Counted from the first letter of the stretch, positions 1-9,746 are shown. The stretch is 64,000 bases of DNA from Rhodopseudomonas palustris (GCF_003226555.1 NZ_QKQS01000023.1:563263-627262), one strand, 5' to 3'. The notes: a model not told the origin generated them from the letters alone. A program made the numbers and translations.

Positions 1-466
1 CGACCTGCTTCACGGCCTTGCCGTGGCCGGTGATTTCCGCGGCACGCGCCGACGGGCCGAGCGCCGGGCGGTGGCTGAGCGCGATGTCGATGCGGTCTTC
101 CGGCAGCTCCGACGCGGCGCGCTCGGGCCACTCGATCAGCGCGACGGTGCCGTCCGGCAGCGGCGACAGCCCGATCTCTTCCAGCTCGGACGGATCCTCG
201 ACGCGATACAGATCCGCATGCAGCAGCGGATACGGCGGCAGATCGTAAGTCTGCACCAGCGTGAACGTCGGGCTCGGTACTTCCAGCGCGTCGTCGGCCG
301 CGAGATAGCGGATCATCGCCCGTGCCGCGGCAGTCTTGCCGGCGCCGAGATCGCCGGACAGCGTCACGACGTCGCCCGGGCCGATCAGTAGCGCCACCTC
401 GGCCATCAGCCGCGCGGTCGCGAACTCGCTCGCGAGCGCGACCGAGAATGTCGCCGCCGCGCTCAT
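1..466 (-). CDS. tsaE: TsaE, tRNA threonylcarbamoyladenosine ATPase (3' end outside window)
   Basis: TsaE is the cytoplasmic ATPase subunit of the complex that makes N6-threonylcarbamoyladenosine at position 37 of ANN-decoding tRNAs. About 155 residues are visible. The P-loop GDLGAGKT is at residues 38-45, followed by PSPTFTLV and HADLYRVEDP, all typical of the family. The ATG overlaps the TGA of the upstream DivL-like gene (ATGA), so the two are probably translationally coupled. The reading frame is still open at the window edge. E. coli TsaE is about 150 residues, so this protein is longer; in related Rhizobiales TsaE is often fused to an aminoglycoside-phosphotransferase-like domain. That fusion would explain the open frame but cannot be seen here. 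Confidence 0.93.
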   Translation of the reverse strand, partial: MSAAATFSVALASEFATARLMAEVALLIGPGDVVTLSGDLGAGKTAAARAMIRYLAADDALEVPSPTFTLVQTYDLPPYPLLHADLYRVEDPSELEEIGLSPLPDGTVALIEWPERAASELPEDRIDIALSHRPALGPSARAAEITGHGKAVKQV

Positions 467-2976
467 TCGGCCGCGTGACGTTGGGCGACCGGCTCGATCG
501 GAAACTCGCAGGTCACCGAGGTGCCACGGCCGACCGCCGATTCAACCTGGACTTTGCCGCCGTGCAGCTCGACGAACGAGCGCACCAGCGACAGGCCAAG
601 CCCGGCGCCGCGATGCCGCGAGCCCTGCGGATCGCTCTCGAACAGATCGAACATCTTCTCCTTGAACGCCGGCGCGATGCCGGGCCCGGCGTCGGTGACG
701 GTGAACGCCACCCGGGAGTCACCCTTGCGGACCGTCAGCCGCACCGTCCCCTGCGCGGGCGAGAAATCGATCGCATTGGCGAGCAGATTGTACAGCACCT
801 GCACGACCCGACGCTCGTCACCGACGAAGCTGTCGATCGCCGGATCGACGTCGATCTGCAGCGCGATCTGATCGCGCGCCAGCCGGTCCTGAATCCCTTC
901 GGCAGCGGCGTCGATCGTCTTGCGGATGGCGATCGGCCCGAGATTGAGCGTCATCGCCCCGGCGTCGATACTGGCGAGATCGAGGATGTTGTTGATGATC
1001 GCCATCAGCGCGTTGGTCGAGGTGGTGATGTAGTTCACGTACTCGGCCTGCTTGTCGGTGAGCGGCCCTGTCGAGGAATCGCTGAGGAAGTGCGCGAAGC
1101 CGATGATCGTGGTCAGCGGCGATCGCAGCTCGTAGGAAACGTGGTGGACGAAGTCGATCTTGATCCGATCGGCCGTCTCCAGCGCTTCGTTGCGCTCGCG
1201 CAGCGCGCGCTCGACGTTCTCGGTGTCGGTGAGGTCCTGGAACGTCAGCATCGTGGCGCCGTCGGGCAGCGGCATGGTCTTGCAGGCCAGCACGCTACCG
1301 TCCTTGCGCTCGAGCTTGAGCAGGACGTGGCGACGATCGTCGATGCCGGTGATGGCGCCGCGCAGCGCCTGCCAGAACACGTCGTCGTCGAACAGCGGCC
1401 GGCACCACTCCTCGATCGCCTCGATGTGCGGCTGGCTCTGCAGTGCCTCGGCAGACAGGTTCCACATCCGCGCGAACGGCGGATTGAACAGCTGCGCGCA
1501 GCCGTTGGAGCCGAACACCGCGACCGCTTCGGAGAGGTTGTCGAGCGTCTCGCGCTGGACGTCGATCAGGCCGCCATAGCGGCGCTGGAGGTCGAGGCTT
1601 TCGGTAACGTCGTCGAACAGATAGGTGACGCCACCTTCGGGATTCGGCGTGGTGACGATGCTGACGGCGCGGCCGTCCGGCAGATACCAGACGTCCTTTT
1701 CGGCTTCGACCGCCCGATAGGCTTCGTGCAGCTTGTTCTTCCACGCCTTGAAATCACGTTCTTCCGGCAGCTTGCGCTCGGCGCGCAGCCGGTCGAGCAC
1801 CGTGGAATCGTCGGGATGGCTGTCGAGGAAGATGCGGTCGAGATCCCACAGCTTGCGATAGGAATCGTTGTAGAATTTCAGCCGGCGCTGGGCGTCGAAC
1901 ACAGCGACACCGGACGAAAGCTGATCGAGCGTGCGCCGATGCGCATCCGCCATTCGCTCCAGCGCGGCGCCGAGCGCGGCGGTTTCGGTGGCGTCGACCG
2001 CGATGCCGGCGCTGCCGCCGGGCACCTTGAGCGCCCGCACGTCGAAATAGCGGCGCTCGCCGCCGACCACGATCGGCAGCCGGCCGGTGAATTCGGCGCT
2101 GTCGCCGAGCGAGCGGGCCAGAGCGGCGCGGTCGCTGCTATCGAGCAATTCGAGATTGCGGCCGATCGCGTCCGCCGCGTCGCTGGCATCGGTCGCGCTC
2201 GCGTAGGCGTCGTTGGCGAAGCTAAGCGTGCCGTCGGAGCGGCGGGTCCAGATCGGCCACGGCGCGGCGGTGGCGAAGCCGCGCAGCATCTCGGTCTCTT
2301 CCTGCAACGCCTTGAAGCGGCGGGTCATGTCGGCGAGATCGCGGCGCACGCCGCTCAGTTCACGAATGCGGACGACGGCCTGGCCGCCGACGGCGCGGCC
2401 CATCGCCTCGATCGACCGCCCATTCGAGGTGACCAGCTGCAGCAGGAAGCCTTCGCCCTTGTCGAGCAGCGCGTCGACCGCATGGTCCATCTGCAGCGCC
2501 GGCTCGGGCGGCAGCCAGGTGCCGAACGCGAGGATCCGCTGCGACGGGCGGTTCTGGGCGTCCGCCGGCAGAAACAAGTCAGTGTCGCCACTGATCTGCG
2601 GCCGGCTCTCACCCGCGCTCCAGGAGACCAGCACCTGGGGCTCTGCGAACAGCAGCGCCTGGAAGCGATCGGACTCCGCCTGCAGCCCGTTGAGATCGGT
2701 GCGTAGCGCAGCTTCGCGCTCGAGCGCGCGCTGCCGCGTCCGGACCAGCACGATCGCCGCCATCACCGAAAAGCCCAGCGCCGCGAGCGCGACGATCAGC
2801 GTCATCATCTCGTGGCGATTGAGGTCGAGCAGCAGCGACGAGGTGACGACGGCCAGGCGATCGTCTGCGGCTCGCGCCGGCGACGACACGACCATCACGG
2901 CCGTCCCAGCCAAACCATGCACCAGCGACGTGCATGACAGACTGGTCCGACGTATGGACCCCAATACGCCTGACAT
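463..2976 (-). CDS. divL: DivL-like PAS-domain sensor pseudo-kinase (Tyr in place of phosphoacceptor His)
   Basis: Membrane sensor kinase homologue. It has an N-terminal hydrophobic, signal-like stretch and one clear TM segment (LIVALAALGFSVMAAIVL), then several PAS-like regions, a HisKA dimerisation domain and a complete HATPase_c domain (N box LLANAIDFSP, DAGPGI, GAGLGLS). The H box reads HHVSYELRSPL: the His is replaced by Tyr (codon 1134-1132). This is the hallmark of Caulobacter DivL, which works with CckA/DivK to control CtrA phosphorylation. The length (about 837 residues) and the neighbour tsaE fit. I chose ATG 2976; the frame could also begin at a TTG at 3030. Function in this organism is inferred from DivL; the Tyr and the domain order are read directly. 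Confidence 0.85.
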   Translation of the reverse strand: MSGVLGSIRRTSLSCTSLVHGLAGTAVMVVSSPARAADDRLAVVTSSLLLDLNRHEMMTLIVALAALGFSVMAAIVLVRTRQRALEREAALRTDLNGLQAESDRFQALLFAEPQVLVSWSAGESRPQISGDTDLFLPADAQNRPSQRILAFGTWLPPEPALQMDHAVDALLDKGEGFLLQLVTSNGRSIEAMGRAVGGQAVVRIRELSGVRRDLADMTRRFKALQEETEMLRGFATAAPWPIWTRRSDGTLSFANDAYASATDASDAADAIGRNLELLDSSDRAALARSLGDSAEFTGRLPIVVGGERRYFDVRALKVPGGSAGIAVDATETAALGAALERMADAHRRTLDQLSSGVAVFDAQRRLKFYNDSYRKLWDLDRIFLDSHPDDSTVLDRLRAERKLPEERDFKAWKNKLHEAYRAVEAEKDVWYLPDGRAVSIVTTPNPEGGVTYLFDDVTESLDLQRRYGGLIDVQRETLDNLSEAVAVFGSNGCAQLFNPPFARMWNLSAEALQSQPHIEAIEEWCRPLFDDDVFWQALRGAITGIDDRRHVLLKLERKDGSVLACKTMPLPDGATMLTFQDLTDTENVERALRERNEALETADRIKIDFVHHVSYELRSPLTTIIGFAHFLSDSSTGPLTDKQAEYVNYITTSTNALMAIINNILDLASIDAGAMTLNLGPIAIRKTIDAAAEGIQDRLARDQIALQIDVDPAIDSFVGDERRVVQVLYNLLANAIDFSPAQGTVRLTVRKGDSRVAFTVTDAGPGIAPAFKEKMFDLFESDPQGSRHRGAGLGLSLVRSFVELHGGKVQVESAVGRGTSVTCEFPIEPVAQRHAAE

Positions 2977-3195
2977 CGATTGCCCCAAACCGCACGGCGC
3001 AACTGACAAGCCGCACCATAGCCGAATCAAGGGACATTATCGCCATCGCGACTCGGGGGGTAAGAGTCCAGACCGTGAACGGAGGCGCGACCGTTCGTAA
3101 ACGGACGGTTTATATTTTCCGGCACGGATTCCGACCGTGCTTGACACTAAATCTAGTTGAGTCGCGGAAGTATCACCTCAATGCGGAGCCGCTAC

Positions 3196-3654
3196 TCAAC
3201 GACCGGTCGAGCCGAAGCCGCCGGAGCCGCGGCCGCTTTCCGGCAGCGCGTCGACCACGACGAATTGAGCGCGGCTGACCGGCGCGATCACCATCTGGGC
3301 GATACGCTCGCCGCGGCAGATGGTGAAGGGCTCGGTGCCGTGATTGATCAGCAGCACACCGATCTCGCCGCGATAATCGGCATCGATCGTACCCGGCGCG
3401 TTCAATACAGTGACGCCGTGCTTGGCGGCGAGCCCCGAACGCGGCCGCACCTGGGCCTCGTAGTTTTCCGGGAGCGCGATCGTGAGCCCGGTCGGCACCA
3501 GCACATAGCGGCCGGGCTGCAGCGTCGACGGCGCGCCCTGCGGAACCGCCGCGATCAGATCGAGCCCGGCGGCGTTCGCCGTCTGATAGTCCGGCAGCGG
3601 CAGCCCTTCGCCATGCGGCAGATGGCGAATCGAAACGGTGATCACTTGGCTCAT
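3196..3654 (-). CDS. dut: dUTP diphosphatase (dUTPase)
   Basis: Trimeric dUTPase, which hydrolyses dUTP to dUMP and pyrophosphate to keep uracil out of DNA and feed dTMP synthesis. At 152 residues it has the usual length. The motifs appear in order: [17 protein letters not shown], a uracil-binding stretch with [20 protein letters not shown], and the C-terminal glycine-rich arm [11 protein letters not shown] that closes over the phosphates. The start overlaps the coaBC stop by 4 bases (ATGA), as in many alphaproteobacteria, so it is co-transcribed with coaBC. Confidence 0.97.
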   Translation of the reverse strand: MSQVITVSIRHLPHGEGLPLPDYQTANAAGLDLIAAVPQGAPSTLQPGRYVLVPTGLTIALPENYEAQVRPRSGLAAKHGVTVLNAPGTIDADYRGEIGVLLINHGTEPFTICRGERIAQMVIAPVSRAQFVVVDALPESGRGSGGFGSTGR

Positions 3655-5096
3655 GCTGGAACTGCCATTGCTTGGGCGATCCGCGCCACCAGCGCGGACG
3701 CGACTTCATCTTTGGTCATCAGCGGCCATGATTCGAGATCGGTGGCGGCGCCGTGGCGCATCAGCAGATGCACGGTGTTGCGGTCTCCGCCCATCACGCC
3801 GGTGGCCGGCGACACATCGTTGGCGACGATCCAGTCGCAGCCCTTGCGGGCGAGCTTGGCGGTGGCGTTGTCGATCAGGTTCTCGGTCTCGGCCGCAAAC
3901 CCGACCACCAGCGGCGGCCGCCCTTCTGTCAGCTTCGAGATCGTGGCGAGGATGTCGGGATTCTCGGTGAGCTGCAACGGCGGCGGCCCGCCGGCGCCCT
4001 TCTTCAGCTTCTGCATCCCTTCGCTGGCGACGCGCCAGTCCGCCACCGCGGCGGCGAAGATCGCCACATCGGCCGGCAGCGCGGATCGCACGGCTTCAAG
4101 CATCTCGCGCGCCGACTCCACACGGGTGCAGACGACGCCGGCCGGCGCCCGCAGGTCGACAGGACCCGAGATGAGCGCCACCTCGGCACCCGCGGCAACC
4201 GCCGCAGCCGCGATCGCGTAGCCCTGTTTGCCGGAGGAACGATTGGCGATGTAGCGCACCGGATCGATCGGCTCGTGGGTCGGCCCTGCGGTGATCAACA
4301 CCCGCTTGCCGCGCAGCGGCTTCGGCGGCTGCGGCCGCCACAGCGCTTCGGCCGCGGCCGCGATCTCGGTCGGCTCCGCCATCCGGCCGACGCCGGCCTC
4401 ACCCCGCTCGGCCATCTCGCCGGCATTGGGGCCGATCATCGCGACGCCGTCCTGTTTGAGCTGAGCGACGTTGCGCCGGGTCGCGGCGTTGTTCCACATC
4501 AGCGGGTTCATCGCCGGCGCCAGCAGGATCTGGCGGTTGGTGGCGAGCAGGATCGCGGTCGCAAGATCATCGGCATGGCCGCCGGCGAGCTTGGCCATCA
4601 GGTCGGCGGTCGCCGGCGCGACCACGATCAGATCGCAGTCGCGGGCCAGACGAATATGCCCGGCGTCGAACTCGCTCGCGGGGTCGAACAGATCGGTGTA
4701 GCAGCGCTGATGCGACAGCGCGCTCGCGGTCAGCGGCGTGACGAACTGCTGGGCCGCCTTGGTCAGCACCACGCGAACGTCCGCGCCGCGCTCCTTGAGC
4801 CGGCGGATCAGGTCCATCGCCTTGTAGGCCGCGATGCCACCGCCGACGATCAGCGTCACCCGCGCGCCACCCGGCTGCGGCTGGGGACAAGCGCCGTCCG
4901 ACGGATCGTCGGACATAGGGACTGACGGAACGGAAGGCTCGGCCGAGGAGGTCTCCGCGAAGCCCAGGCGCTTGTGGCAGGCATCGCGCAGGATCACCCG
5001 AACCTCGTCCTCCATCGAGCGGCCATTGGCGGCCGCGCGCTGGCGAAGTTCGGCTTTGAGGACGTCGTCGAGCTTGCGGATCGTCAGATTGGCCAT
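3651..5096 (-). CDS. coaBC: CoaBC with N-terminal ribbon-helix-helix (FitA/VapB-like) domain
   Basis: Bifunctional coenzyme A biosynthesis enzyme. CoaB joins phosphopantothenate and cysteine, and CoaC decarboxylates the product to 4'-phosphopantetheine. CoaC shows the flavin fold ([11 protein letters not shown]), the active-site His region ([12 protein letters not shown]) and PAMNPLMW. CoaB shows [22 protein letters not shown] and the KLKK loop. At 481 residues it is about 75 longer than E. coli CoaBC (406). The extra N-terminus (residues 1-45) matches the FitA/VapB antitoxin ribbon-helix-helix pattern: [11 protein letters not shown], then [18 protein letters not shown] proline/serine-rich linker leads to an internal Met (residue 61) that could start a plain CoaBC. 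Both readings are possible; the fused frame is uninterrupted. Confidence 0.95.
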   Translation of the reverse strand: MANLTIRKLDDVLKAELRQRAAANGRSMEDEVRVILRDACHKRLGFAETSSAEPSVPSVPMSDDPSDGACPQPQPGGARVTLIVGGGIAAYKAMDLIRRLKERGADVRVVLTKAAQQFVTPLTASALSHQRCYTDLFDPASEFDAGHIRLARDCDLIVVAPATADLMAKLAGGHADDLATAILLATNRQILLAPAMNPLMWNNAATRRNVAQLKQDGVAMIGPNAGEMAERGEAGVGRMAEPTEIAAAAEALWRPQPPKPLRGKRVLITAGPTHEPIDPVRYIANRSSGKQGYAIAAAAVAAGAEVALISGPVDLRAPAGVVCTRVESAREMLEAVRSALPADVAIFAAAVADWRVASEGMQKLKKGAGGPPPLQLTENPDILATISKLTEGRPPLVVGFAAETENLIDNATAKLARKGCDWIVANDVSPATGVMGGDRNTVHLLMRHGAATDLESWPLMTKDEVASALVARIAQAMAVPA

Positions 5097-5149
5097 GCGG
5101 AAAGGCTAATCGACGCTGGCATTGCATTCAAGACATGAACGCAATGCGA

Positions 5150-6727
5150 TCAGATCATTCGTGACAGCGCGATCAGCACCCCGATGAAGGTGGCGGCGAT
5201 CACCCACAGCGCCACCGTCCGGCCGCGGGTCCGGCCGCGCTCGTTGCGGCCAATCGCAGCGATGGTCTCCGGCGCCAGCACCAGGCCGTCCTTGGTCATG
5301 ACCTCGAGCTGGTTCAGCACCGTAACAGCGCGCGACACGATGGTCGGCAGGCTGCTCAAAGTGTGGCCCAGTTCGCCGGCGCCGGCGAGCGCGCCCTCGA
5401 CCTTGCCGATCGGACCGAGGTTGCGCTGGATCCACTCGCGCACCACCGGATCGGCGACCTTCCAGATGTCGAGCTTGGGATCGAACGACCGCGCCACGCC
5501 TTCGACCACCACCATGGTCTTCTGCAGCAGGATCAGCTCCGGCCGGGTCCGCATGTCGAACAGGCCGGTGACCTCGAGCAGCAGCGTCAGCAGCTTGGCC
5601 ATAGAGATTTCTTCGGCGGTGCGATTGTGGATCGGCTCGCCGATCGCACGGATCGCCTGCGCGAAATTCTCGACCGAATGATGCGGCGGCACGTAGCCGG
5701 CCTCGAAATGCACCTCGGCGACGCGCCGATAGTTGCGGGTAATGAAGCCGAGCAGGATTTCGGCGAGGAAGCGCCGCTCCTTCGGCAGCAGCCGTCCCAT
5801 GATGCCGAAATCGACCGCCACCAGCTTGCCGTCGCGATCCAGGAACAGATTGCCCGGATGCATATCGGCGTGGAAGAAGCCGTCGCGCAGCGCATGGCGC
5901 AGGAAGCTCTGGATCACCTTGCGGCCGAGCTCGACAGTGTCGACGTCGGCGTCCTTGAGACGGGCGTGATCGTTCAGCGGGATGCCGTCGATCCACTCCA
6001 TCGTCAGCACGTTATGGCTGGTGCGGTCCCAATCGACTGTGGGGACGCGGAAGTCCGGATCGTCCTTGGTGTTCTCCGCCATCTCGGACGCAGCGGCTGC
6101 TTCCAGTCGCAGATCCATCTCCATGGCGACCGAGCGCGACATCGTATTGATGACTTCGACCAGCCGCAGCCGCCGCGCTTCGGCGGAGTACAGCTCGGCC
6201 TTCTCGGCGACGTAGAAGAAATCGGACAGGTCGCGCCTGAACCGCGACGACACGTTCGGCCGCAGCACCTTGACGGCGACCTGCTTGCGCACCCCGTCGA
6301 CCTCGACTTCGCCGCGATGCACCTGGGCGATCGAAGCCGCCGCCACCGGCGGGCTGAGGCTGATGAACAGCTCGCGCAGCGGACGCTCCAGCGATGTCGC
6401 GATCGCTTGTTCGGCTTCGTCCTGGGAGAACGGCGGCAGCCGATCCTGCAGGCTTTCGAGATCGCGTGCCATCGCCACGCCGACGACGTCGGGGCGGGTG
6501 GCGAGGAATTGGCCGAGCTTGAGATAGGCTGGGCCAAGCCGGGTCAGCGCCCGCGTCAGCCGCGCCCCGGACTTGGCACCGCGGCGCTCGATCAGGCGCG
6601 CCAGCCGCACCGGCACCTGGCCGGCCGGCGGAATCAGCCCCGGATCGACCACGCCGAACACGCCCTCGCGCGCGAACACGAAGGCGGCGCGGCCGAGCCG
6701 CGCCACATGAGTGAGTGCTGCGATCAC
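5150..6727 (-). CDS. ubiB: UbiB, ABC1/ADCK-family ubiquinone biosynthesis kinase-like protein
   Basis: Atypical protein-kinase-like ATPase needed for ubiquinone (coenzyme Q) biosynthesis at the inner membrane. At 525 residues it has the usual length. It shows the family signature KLGQ (residues about 70-73), the alanine-rich loop AAASIAQVH, the ATP-binding Lys in [17 protein letters not shown] and VAVDFG. The C-terminus has two hydrophobic helices (around VVSRAVTVL and [17 protein letters not shown]) that anchor it to the membrane. Its ATG overlaps the ubiE stop (ATGA), so ubiE-ubiB form an operon. Confidence 0.95.
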   Translation of the reverse strand: MIAALTHVARLGRAAFVFAREGVFGVVDPGLIPPAGQVPVRLARLIERRGAKSGARLTRALTRLGPAYLKLGQFLATRPDVVGVAMARDLESLQDRLPPFSQDEAEQAIATSLERPLRELFISLSPPVAAASIAQVHRGEVEVDGVRKQVAVKVLRPNVSSRFRRDLSDFFYVAEKAELYSAEARRLRLVEVINTMSRSVAMEMDLRLEAAAASEMAENTKDDPDFRVPTVDWDRTSHNVLTMEWIDGIPLNDHARLKDADVDTVELGRKVIQSFLRHALRDGFFHADMHPGNLFLDRDGKLVAVDFGIMGRLLPKERRFLAEILLGFITRNYRRVAEVHFEAGYVPPHHSVENFAQAIRAIGEPIHNRTAEEISMAKLLTLLLEVTGLFDMRTRPELILLQKTMVVVEGVARSFDPKLDIWKVADPVVREWIQRNLGPIGKVEGALAGAGELGHTLSSLPTIVSRAVTVLNQLEVMTKDGLVLAPETIAAIGRNERGRTRGRTVALWVIAATFIGVLIALSRMI

Positions 6728-7494
6728 AAACGCCAGCCCGAATGCAGCGCGACGATGCCGCCGCTCATCACCTGCCAGTTGGCGCGCGCAAAGCCGGCGT
6801 CACGCATCATCTCGGCGAAGTCGTAGGGCTTGGGGAATTTGCGGATCGATTCGACCAGATACTGGTAGCTGTCGGCATCGCCGGTGACGACGCGGCCGAT
6901 CTCCGGAATCACCCTGAACGAGAACAGATCGTACAATTTGGACAGGCCCGGCACGTCGACCGAGGAAAACTCCAGGCACAGGAAGCGGCTGCCCGGCTTC
7001 AGCACCCGATAGGCTTCCTTCAGCGCCAGATCGATCTGCGGCACGTTCCGGATGCCGAACGCGATGGTGTAGGCGTCGAAGCTGCGGTCTTCGAATTGCA
7101 GGCTCTCGGCGTTGCCCTCGACGAAATCGACCTTGTCGTCGAGATGGCGCTCAACCGCGCGCTGGCGGCCGACTTCGAGCATATCGGTGTTGATGTCGCA
7201 GACGGTGGCGTGGAAGCCGGCACCAGAGGCCTTGGCGGCACGGAACGAGATGTCGCCGGTGCCGCCGGCCACGTCGAGCAACCGGAACGGCGTGTCGTCA
7301 CGCGGCGGGTTGAGGGTCGTGATCATCACGTCCTTCCACAACCGGTGCATGCCGCCGGACATCAGATCGTTCATCAGGTCGTAGCGGCTGGCGACGCTGT
7401 GAAACACGTCGTTGACCAGCGTCTGCTTCTCGTCCAGCGGAACGTCGCGATAGCCGAAATGCGTGGTCTCGCTCGGCTGGGTCATGTCCTTCAT
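6724..7494 (-). CDS. ubiE: UbiE, demethylmenaquinone/2-methoxy-6-polyprenyl-1,4-benzoquinol C-methyltransferase
   Basis: SAM-dependent C-methyltransferase of the quinone pathway, cytoplasmic or membrane-peripheral. Family motifs are clear: [15 protein letters not shown] near the N-terminus, the SAM loop [11 protein letters not shown], the acidic residue region [14 protein letters not shown], and [19 protein letters not shown] chose ATG 7494 because an AAAGG lies 8 bases upstream; the frame is open to an ATG at 7521. The stop overlaps ubiB, and the VOC gene is divergent. Confidence 0.95.
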   Translation of the reverse strand: MKDMTQPSETTHFGYRDVPLDEKQTLVNDVFHSVASRYDLMNDLMSGGMHRLWKDVMITTLNPPRDDTPFRLLDVAGGTGDISFRAAKASGAGFHATVCDINTDMLEVGRQRAVERHLDDKVDFVEGNAESLQFEDRSFDAYTIAFGIRNVPQIDLALKEAYRVLKPGSRFLCLEFSSVDVPGLSKLYDLFSFRVIPEIGRVVTGDADSYQYLVESIRKFPKPYDFAEMMRDAGFARANWQVMSGGIVALHSGWRL

Positions 7495-7612
7495 CGTCGG
7501 TACCTTTGTGCGGCGGACCATAGCGTGCCCGCTTGGAGAGCGCTACAACGCAGCCCATACGACGGCCGAGCGCCTTGGTCAAAGGCGGCGTCGGTCAATT
7601 CGGAGGGCCATC

Positions 7613-7996
7613 ATGGCGACAGGCTTCAAGCGGGTGACCCCGACATTGAGAATGTTCGACACTGCCAAGGCGCGGGAATTCTATCTCGATTTTCTGGGAT
7701 TCAGCGTCGTATTCGAACACCGCTTCGAGCCGGCGCTGCCACTGTTCATGCGGGTGCGGCTGGACGAGGCAGAACTGAACCTGAGCGAGCACCACGGCGA
7801 CGCCTCGCCCGGCGCCAGCGTCACCATCGCCACGAGCGGCCTGGCGGAGTATCGGGCCGTCCTCCTTGCCAAAGCCTATGGCTATGCACGCCCGGGACTG
7901 GTGAACCAGCCGTGGGGCGATACCACGATGACCGTCACCGATCCATTCTTCAATCGTCTGATCTTCAGCGAGAGCCTGGGGCACGAGCGGGACTAG
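7613..7996 (+). CDS. VOC-superfamily glyoxalase/bleomycin-resistance-like protein
   Basis: A single-domain vicinal-oxygen-chelate protein of 127 residues, cytoplasmic. The N-terminal half ([22 protein letters not shown]) and the C-terminal half ([20 protein letters not shown]) are the two beta-alpha-beta-beta-beta repeats seen in bleomycin-resistance-type proteins. GGAGG at 7602-7606 precedes the ATG. Substrate unknown; members bind drugs or act as small lyases or dioxygenases. Only 7 bases separate it from mutM, so the two are probably co-transcribed. Confidence 0.8.
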   Translation: MATGFKRVTPTLRMFDTAKAREFYLDFLGFSVVFEHRFEPALPLFMRVRLDEAELNLSEHHGDASPGASVTIATSGLAEYRAVLLAKAYGYARPGLVNQPWGDTTMTVTDPFFNRLIFSESLGHERD

Positions 7997-8003
7997 ACGC
8001 GTC

Positions 8004-8879
8004 ATGCCCGAACTGCCCGAAGTCGAAACCGTCCGGCTCGGCCTGCAGCCGGCCATGGAGGGATTCCGGATCGAGCGGGCGACGGCGAACCGCGGCGATC
8101 TGCGGTTTCCGTTCCAGGCCGACTTTGTCGCGCGGCTCAATGGGCAGACCATTACCGGGCTGGGGCGGCGGGCGAAATATCTGCTGGCGGACCTGTCGTC
8201 CGGCGACGTGCTGCTGATGCATCTCGGCATGTCCGGCTCGTTCCGCGTCGTCACCGAAGCTGGCGCGGCGACGCCCGGCGAGTTTCACCATCCGCGCAGC
8301 GAGGACCGCACCCACGACCACGTCGTGTTCGAGATGTCGAGCGGCGCCCGAGTGATCTTCAACGATCCGCGCCGCTTCGGCTTCATGAAGATCTTTCCGC
8401 GCGCCGCCATCGACGACGAGCCGCATCTCAAGGGCCTCGGCCCCGAGCCGCTCGGCAACGCCTTCGACGCCGCGATGCTGGCGCAGGCCTGCGCCGGCAA
8501 ATCGACCAGCCTCAAGGCTGCGCTGCTCGACCAGCGCGTCGTCGCCGGGCTCGGCAACATCTATGTCTGCGAGGCGCTGTTTCGCGCGCACCTGTCACCG
8601 AAGCGCAAAGCCTCGACCCTGGCCAATCGCAAAGGCGAGCCGACCGACCACGCGGTGCGGCTGACGGAAGCGATCCGCGAGGTGCTGGGCGAGGCGATCA
8701 AGGCCGGCGGCTCGTCGCTGCGCGACCATCGCCAGACAAGCGGCGAACTCGGTTACTTCCAGCACTCGTTCAAAGTCTACGACCGCGAAGGCGAGCCGTG
8801 CCCGAGCTGCGGCGGCACGGTGCAGCGCTTCGTGCAAAACGGCCGATCGACATTCTGGTGCCCGAAGTGCCAGAAGTAG
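8004..8879 (+). CDS. mutM: Formamidopyrimidine-DNA glycosylase / AP lyase
   Basis: Base-excision repair enzyme that removes 8-oxoguanine and formamidopyrimidines from DNA and cuts the abasic site. The mature N-terminus PELPEVETV carries the catalytic Pro and Glu. H2TH motif residues follow near [12 protein letters not shown], and the C-terminus ends in the four-Cys zinc finger (CPSCGGT ... FWCPKCQK). At 291 residues it matches the family. Confidence 0.97.
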   Translation: MPELPEVETVRLGLQPAMEGFRIERATANRGDLRFPFQADFVARLNGQTITGLGRRAKYLLADLSSGDVLLMHLGMSGSFRVVTEAGAATPGEFHHPRSEDRTHDHVVFEMSSGARVIFNDPRRFGFMKIFPRAAIDDEPHLKGLGPEPLGNAFDAAMLAQACAGKSTSLKAALLDQRVVAGLGNIYVCEALFRAHLSPKRKASTLANRKGEPTDHAVRLTEAIREVLGEAIKAGGSSLRDHRQTSGELGYFQHSFKVYDREGEPCPSCGGTVQRFVQNGRSTFWCPKCQK

Positions 8880-8979
8880 ACAGAGTTCCGTGCAACAAGC
8901 GGTCCCAACCGGTCCAAAAATCCCGCCAGATCAAACCGTTGCAATGACCGGGCCGGTTCGGGATTTGATTCTGTTGTCG

Positions 8980-9008
8980 TTGAAACCAAGTACCTTGTAC
9001 GGTATTGT
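8980..9008 (+). promoter_or_regulatory. Candidate sigma-70-type promoter upstream of a possible small RNA
   Basis: TTGAAA at 8980-8985, a 17-base spacer, then TATTGT at 9003-9008. No credible coding sequence follows before the strong terminator at 9114-9138. It is a match by eye only. Confidence 0.35.
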
Positions 9009-9014
9009 GTGTAC

Positions 9015-9138
9015 TGAAGCGATAGATCGGTTGGAAAAGCGCTTCCCCGCCAAGTTCTCTTGGTCCACGCGTGAGCGAGATAGACCAAACGGCCAAAGTG
9101 GAAACCGAAACGAGACCTCCCTTCGGGGAGGTCTTTTT
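9015..9138 (+). ncRNA. Candidate small RNA ending in an intrinsic terminator
   Basis: A roughly 120-base stretch lies between the promoter-like element (8980-9008) and a perfect terminator. Inside it is a small perfect hairpin, CCAAG-TTCT-CTTGG (9050-9063). I recognise no known RNA family, and short reading frames across it have no family likeness. It could instead be the untranslated 3' end of the mutM transcript. Confidence 0.3.
9114..9138 (+). terminator. Rho-independent terminator (8-bp stem, TTCG loop, T5)
   Basis: GACCTCCC (9114-9121), loop TTCG (9122-9125), GGGAGGTC (9126-9133), then TTTTT (9134-9138). It ends transcription of VOC-mutM and/or the candidate small RNA. Confidence 0.9.
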
Positions 9139-9142
9139 CGTT

Positions 9143-9666
9143 TCAACGTGGCGCGAACCTGACCGGCTGGTTGGCCAAGATCTTATACGCCAGGATCACG
9201 AAGCGAATGCTGTTCGGACGTCTGCTGACATTCGAGCGTGTTTCAGCGAGGTGCGCGCTTTCGACCGTCAGGCGCAAATCGGCCTCGGCGTTGTTGGCGG
9301 CTCTTTGAAGCATAAAATAGATCTCATAAGGCCGCCTCTCCAGCTCGAGCCGAACCACGTATACGTAGTTGCGACGTTGCGAGGTCTGGTGAACCTTGCT
9401 GCTTGGCAGAGCTTCCATCAGCTTTGGGAGCCCAAGAGAAAGCTCGTACCGGATCGGACAGAATACTCTGTGTCGATCTTTCGCTTCAGTCACGCAATCT
9501 GGCCGGGCGAGTGGATGCCCTCGATGAATCTTTCGGTATAGCAATGATTGGCGAAGCCGACGTCGATCAGCAATTCTCGATTCATCGGCGCGCAGGGGCA
9601 CGCAATTCTCATTGGCGCGAGATGACCAATCGGCATCTCCTCGCCGCAATAGACGATCGGCTTCAC
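9143..9666 (-). pseudogene. Frameshifted gene for a conserved-looking protein of unknown function
   Basis: Two minus-strand frames join into one plausible protein. The 5' frame starts at GTG 9666 (MKPIVYCGEEMPIGHLAP...) and runs to ...HSPGQIA, then hits TGA at about 9491-9489. The adjacent frame continues at once as VTEAKDRHRVFCPIRYEL... through QTSQRRNYVYVVRLEL, and ends KILANQPVRFAPR at 9143. Restoring one base between IA and VTEAK would give one protein of about 175 residues. The stretch is visibly AT-richer than its neighbours. I do not recognise the family. A sequencing error or programmed frameshift cannot be excluded. Confidence 0.6.
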
Positions 9667-9724
9667 AGAATTCCGCTCTCGGCAATTTCATAAATATCCG
9701 CCGAAGATAATGAGGAGCGTCGAT

Positions 9725-9746
9725 CCAGCCAACCCTCATTGGCTGG
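9725..9746 (-). terminator. Hairpin downstream of the degenerate-protease gene
   Basis: CCAGCCAA (9725-9732), 6-base loop, TTGGCTGG (9739-9746), just past the stop of the minus-strand gene ending at 9768. There is no T-tract, so it is a weak or accessory terminator at best. Confidence 0.35.

Noticed and set aside
322-2706. Very long plus-strand open frame opposite the DivL-like gene
   Set aside because: It is the GC-rich antisense shadow of the kinase: Arg/Gln/Asp-rich, no family motifs, no ribosome binding site.
3091-3140. Hairpins between the DivL-like gene and dut (stems 3091-3095/3100-3104 and 3122-3127/3135-3140)
   Set aside because: Short stems without a T-tract in the direction of the minus-strand genes; not convincing as terminators or riboswitch.
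8890-9162. 90-codon plus-strand open frame after mutM
   Set aside because: It runs through a strong intrinsic terminator and has no family likeness.
9071-9541. 156-codon plus-strand open frame
   Set aside because: It is antisense to the joined minus-strand pseudogene, whose protein pattern is more convincing.
9143-9739. A single 198-residue minus-strand protein
   Set aside because: Its first half reads as low-likelihood sequence, while the neighbouring frame gives a better N-terminus, so a frameshifted gene is favoured.
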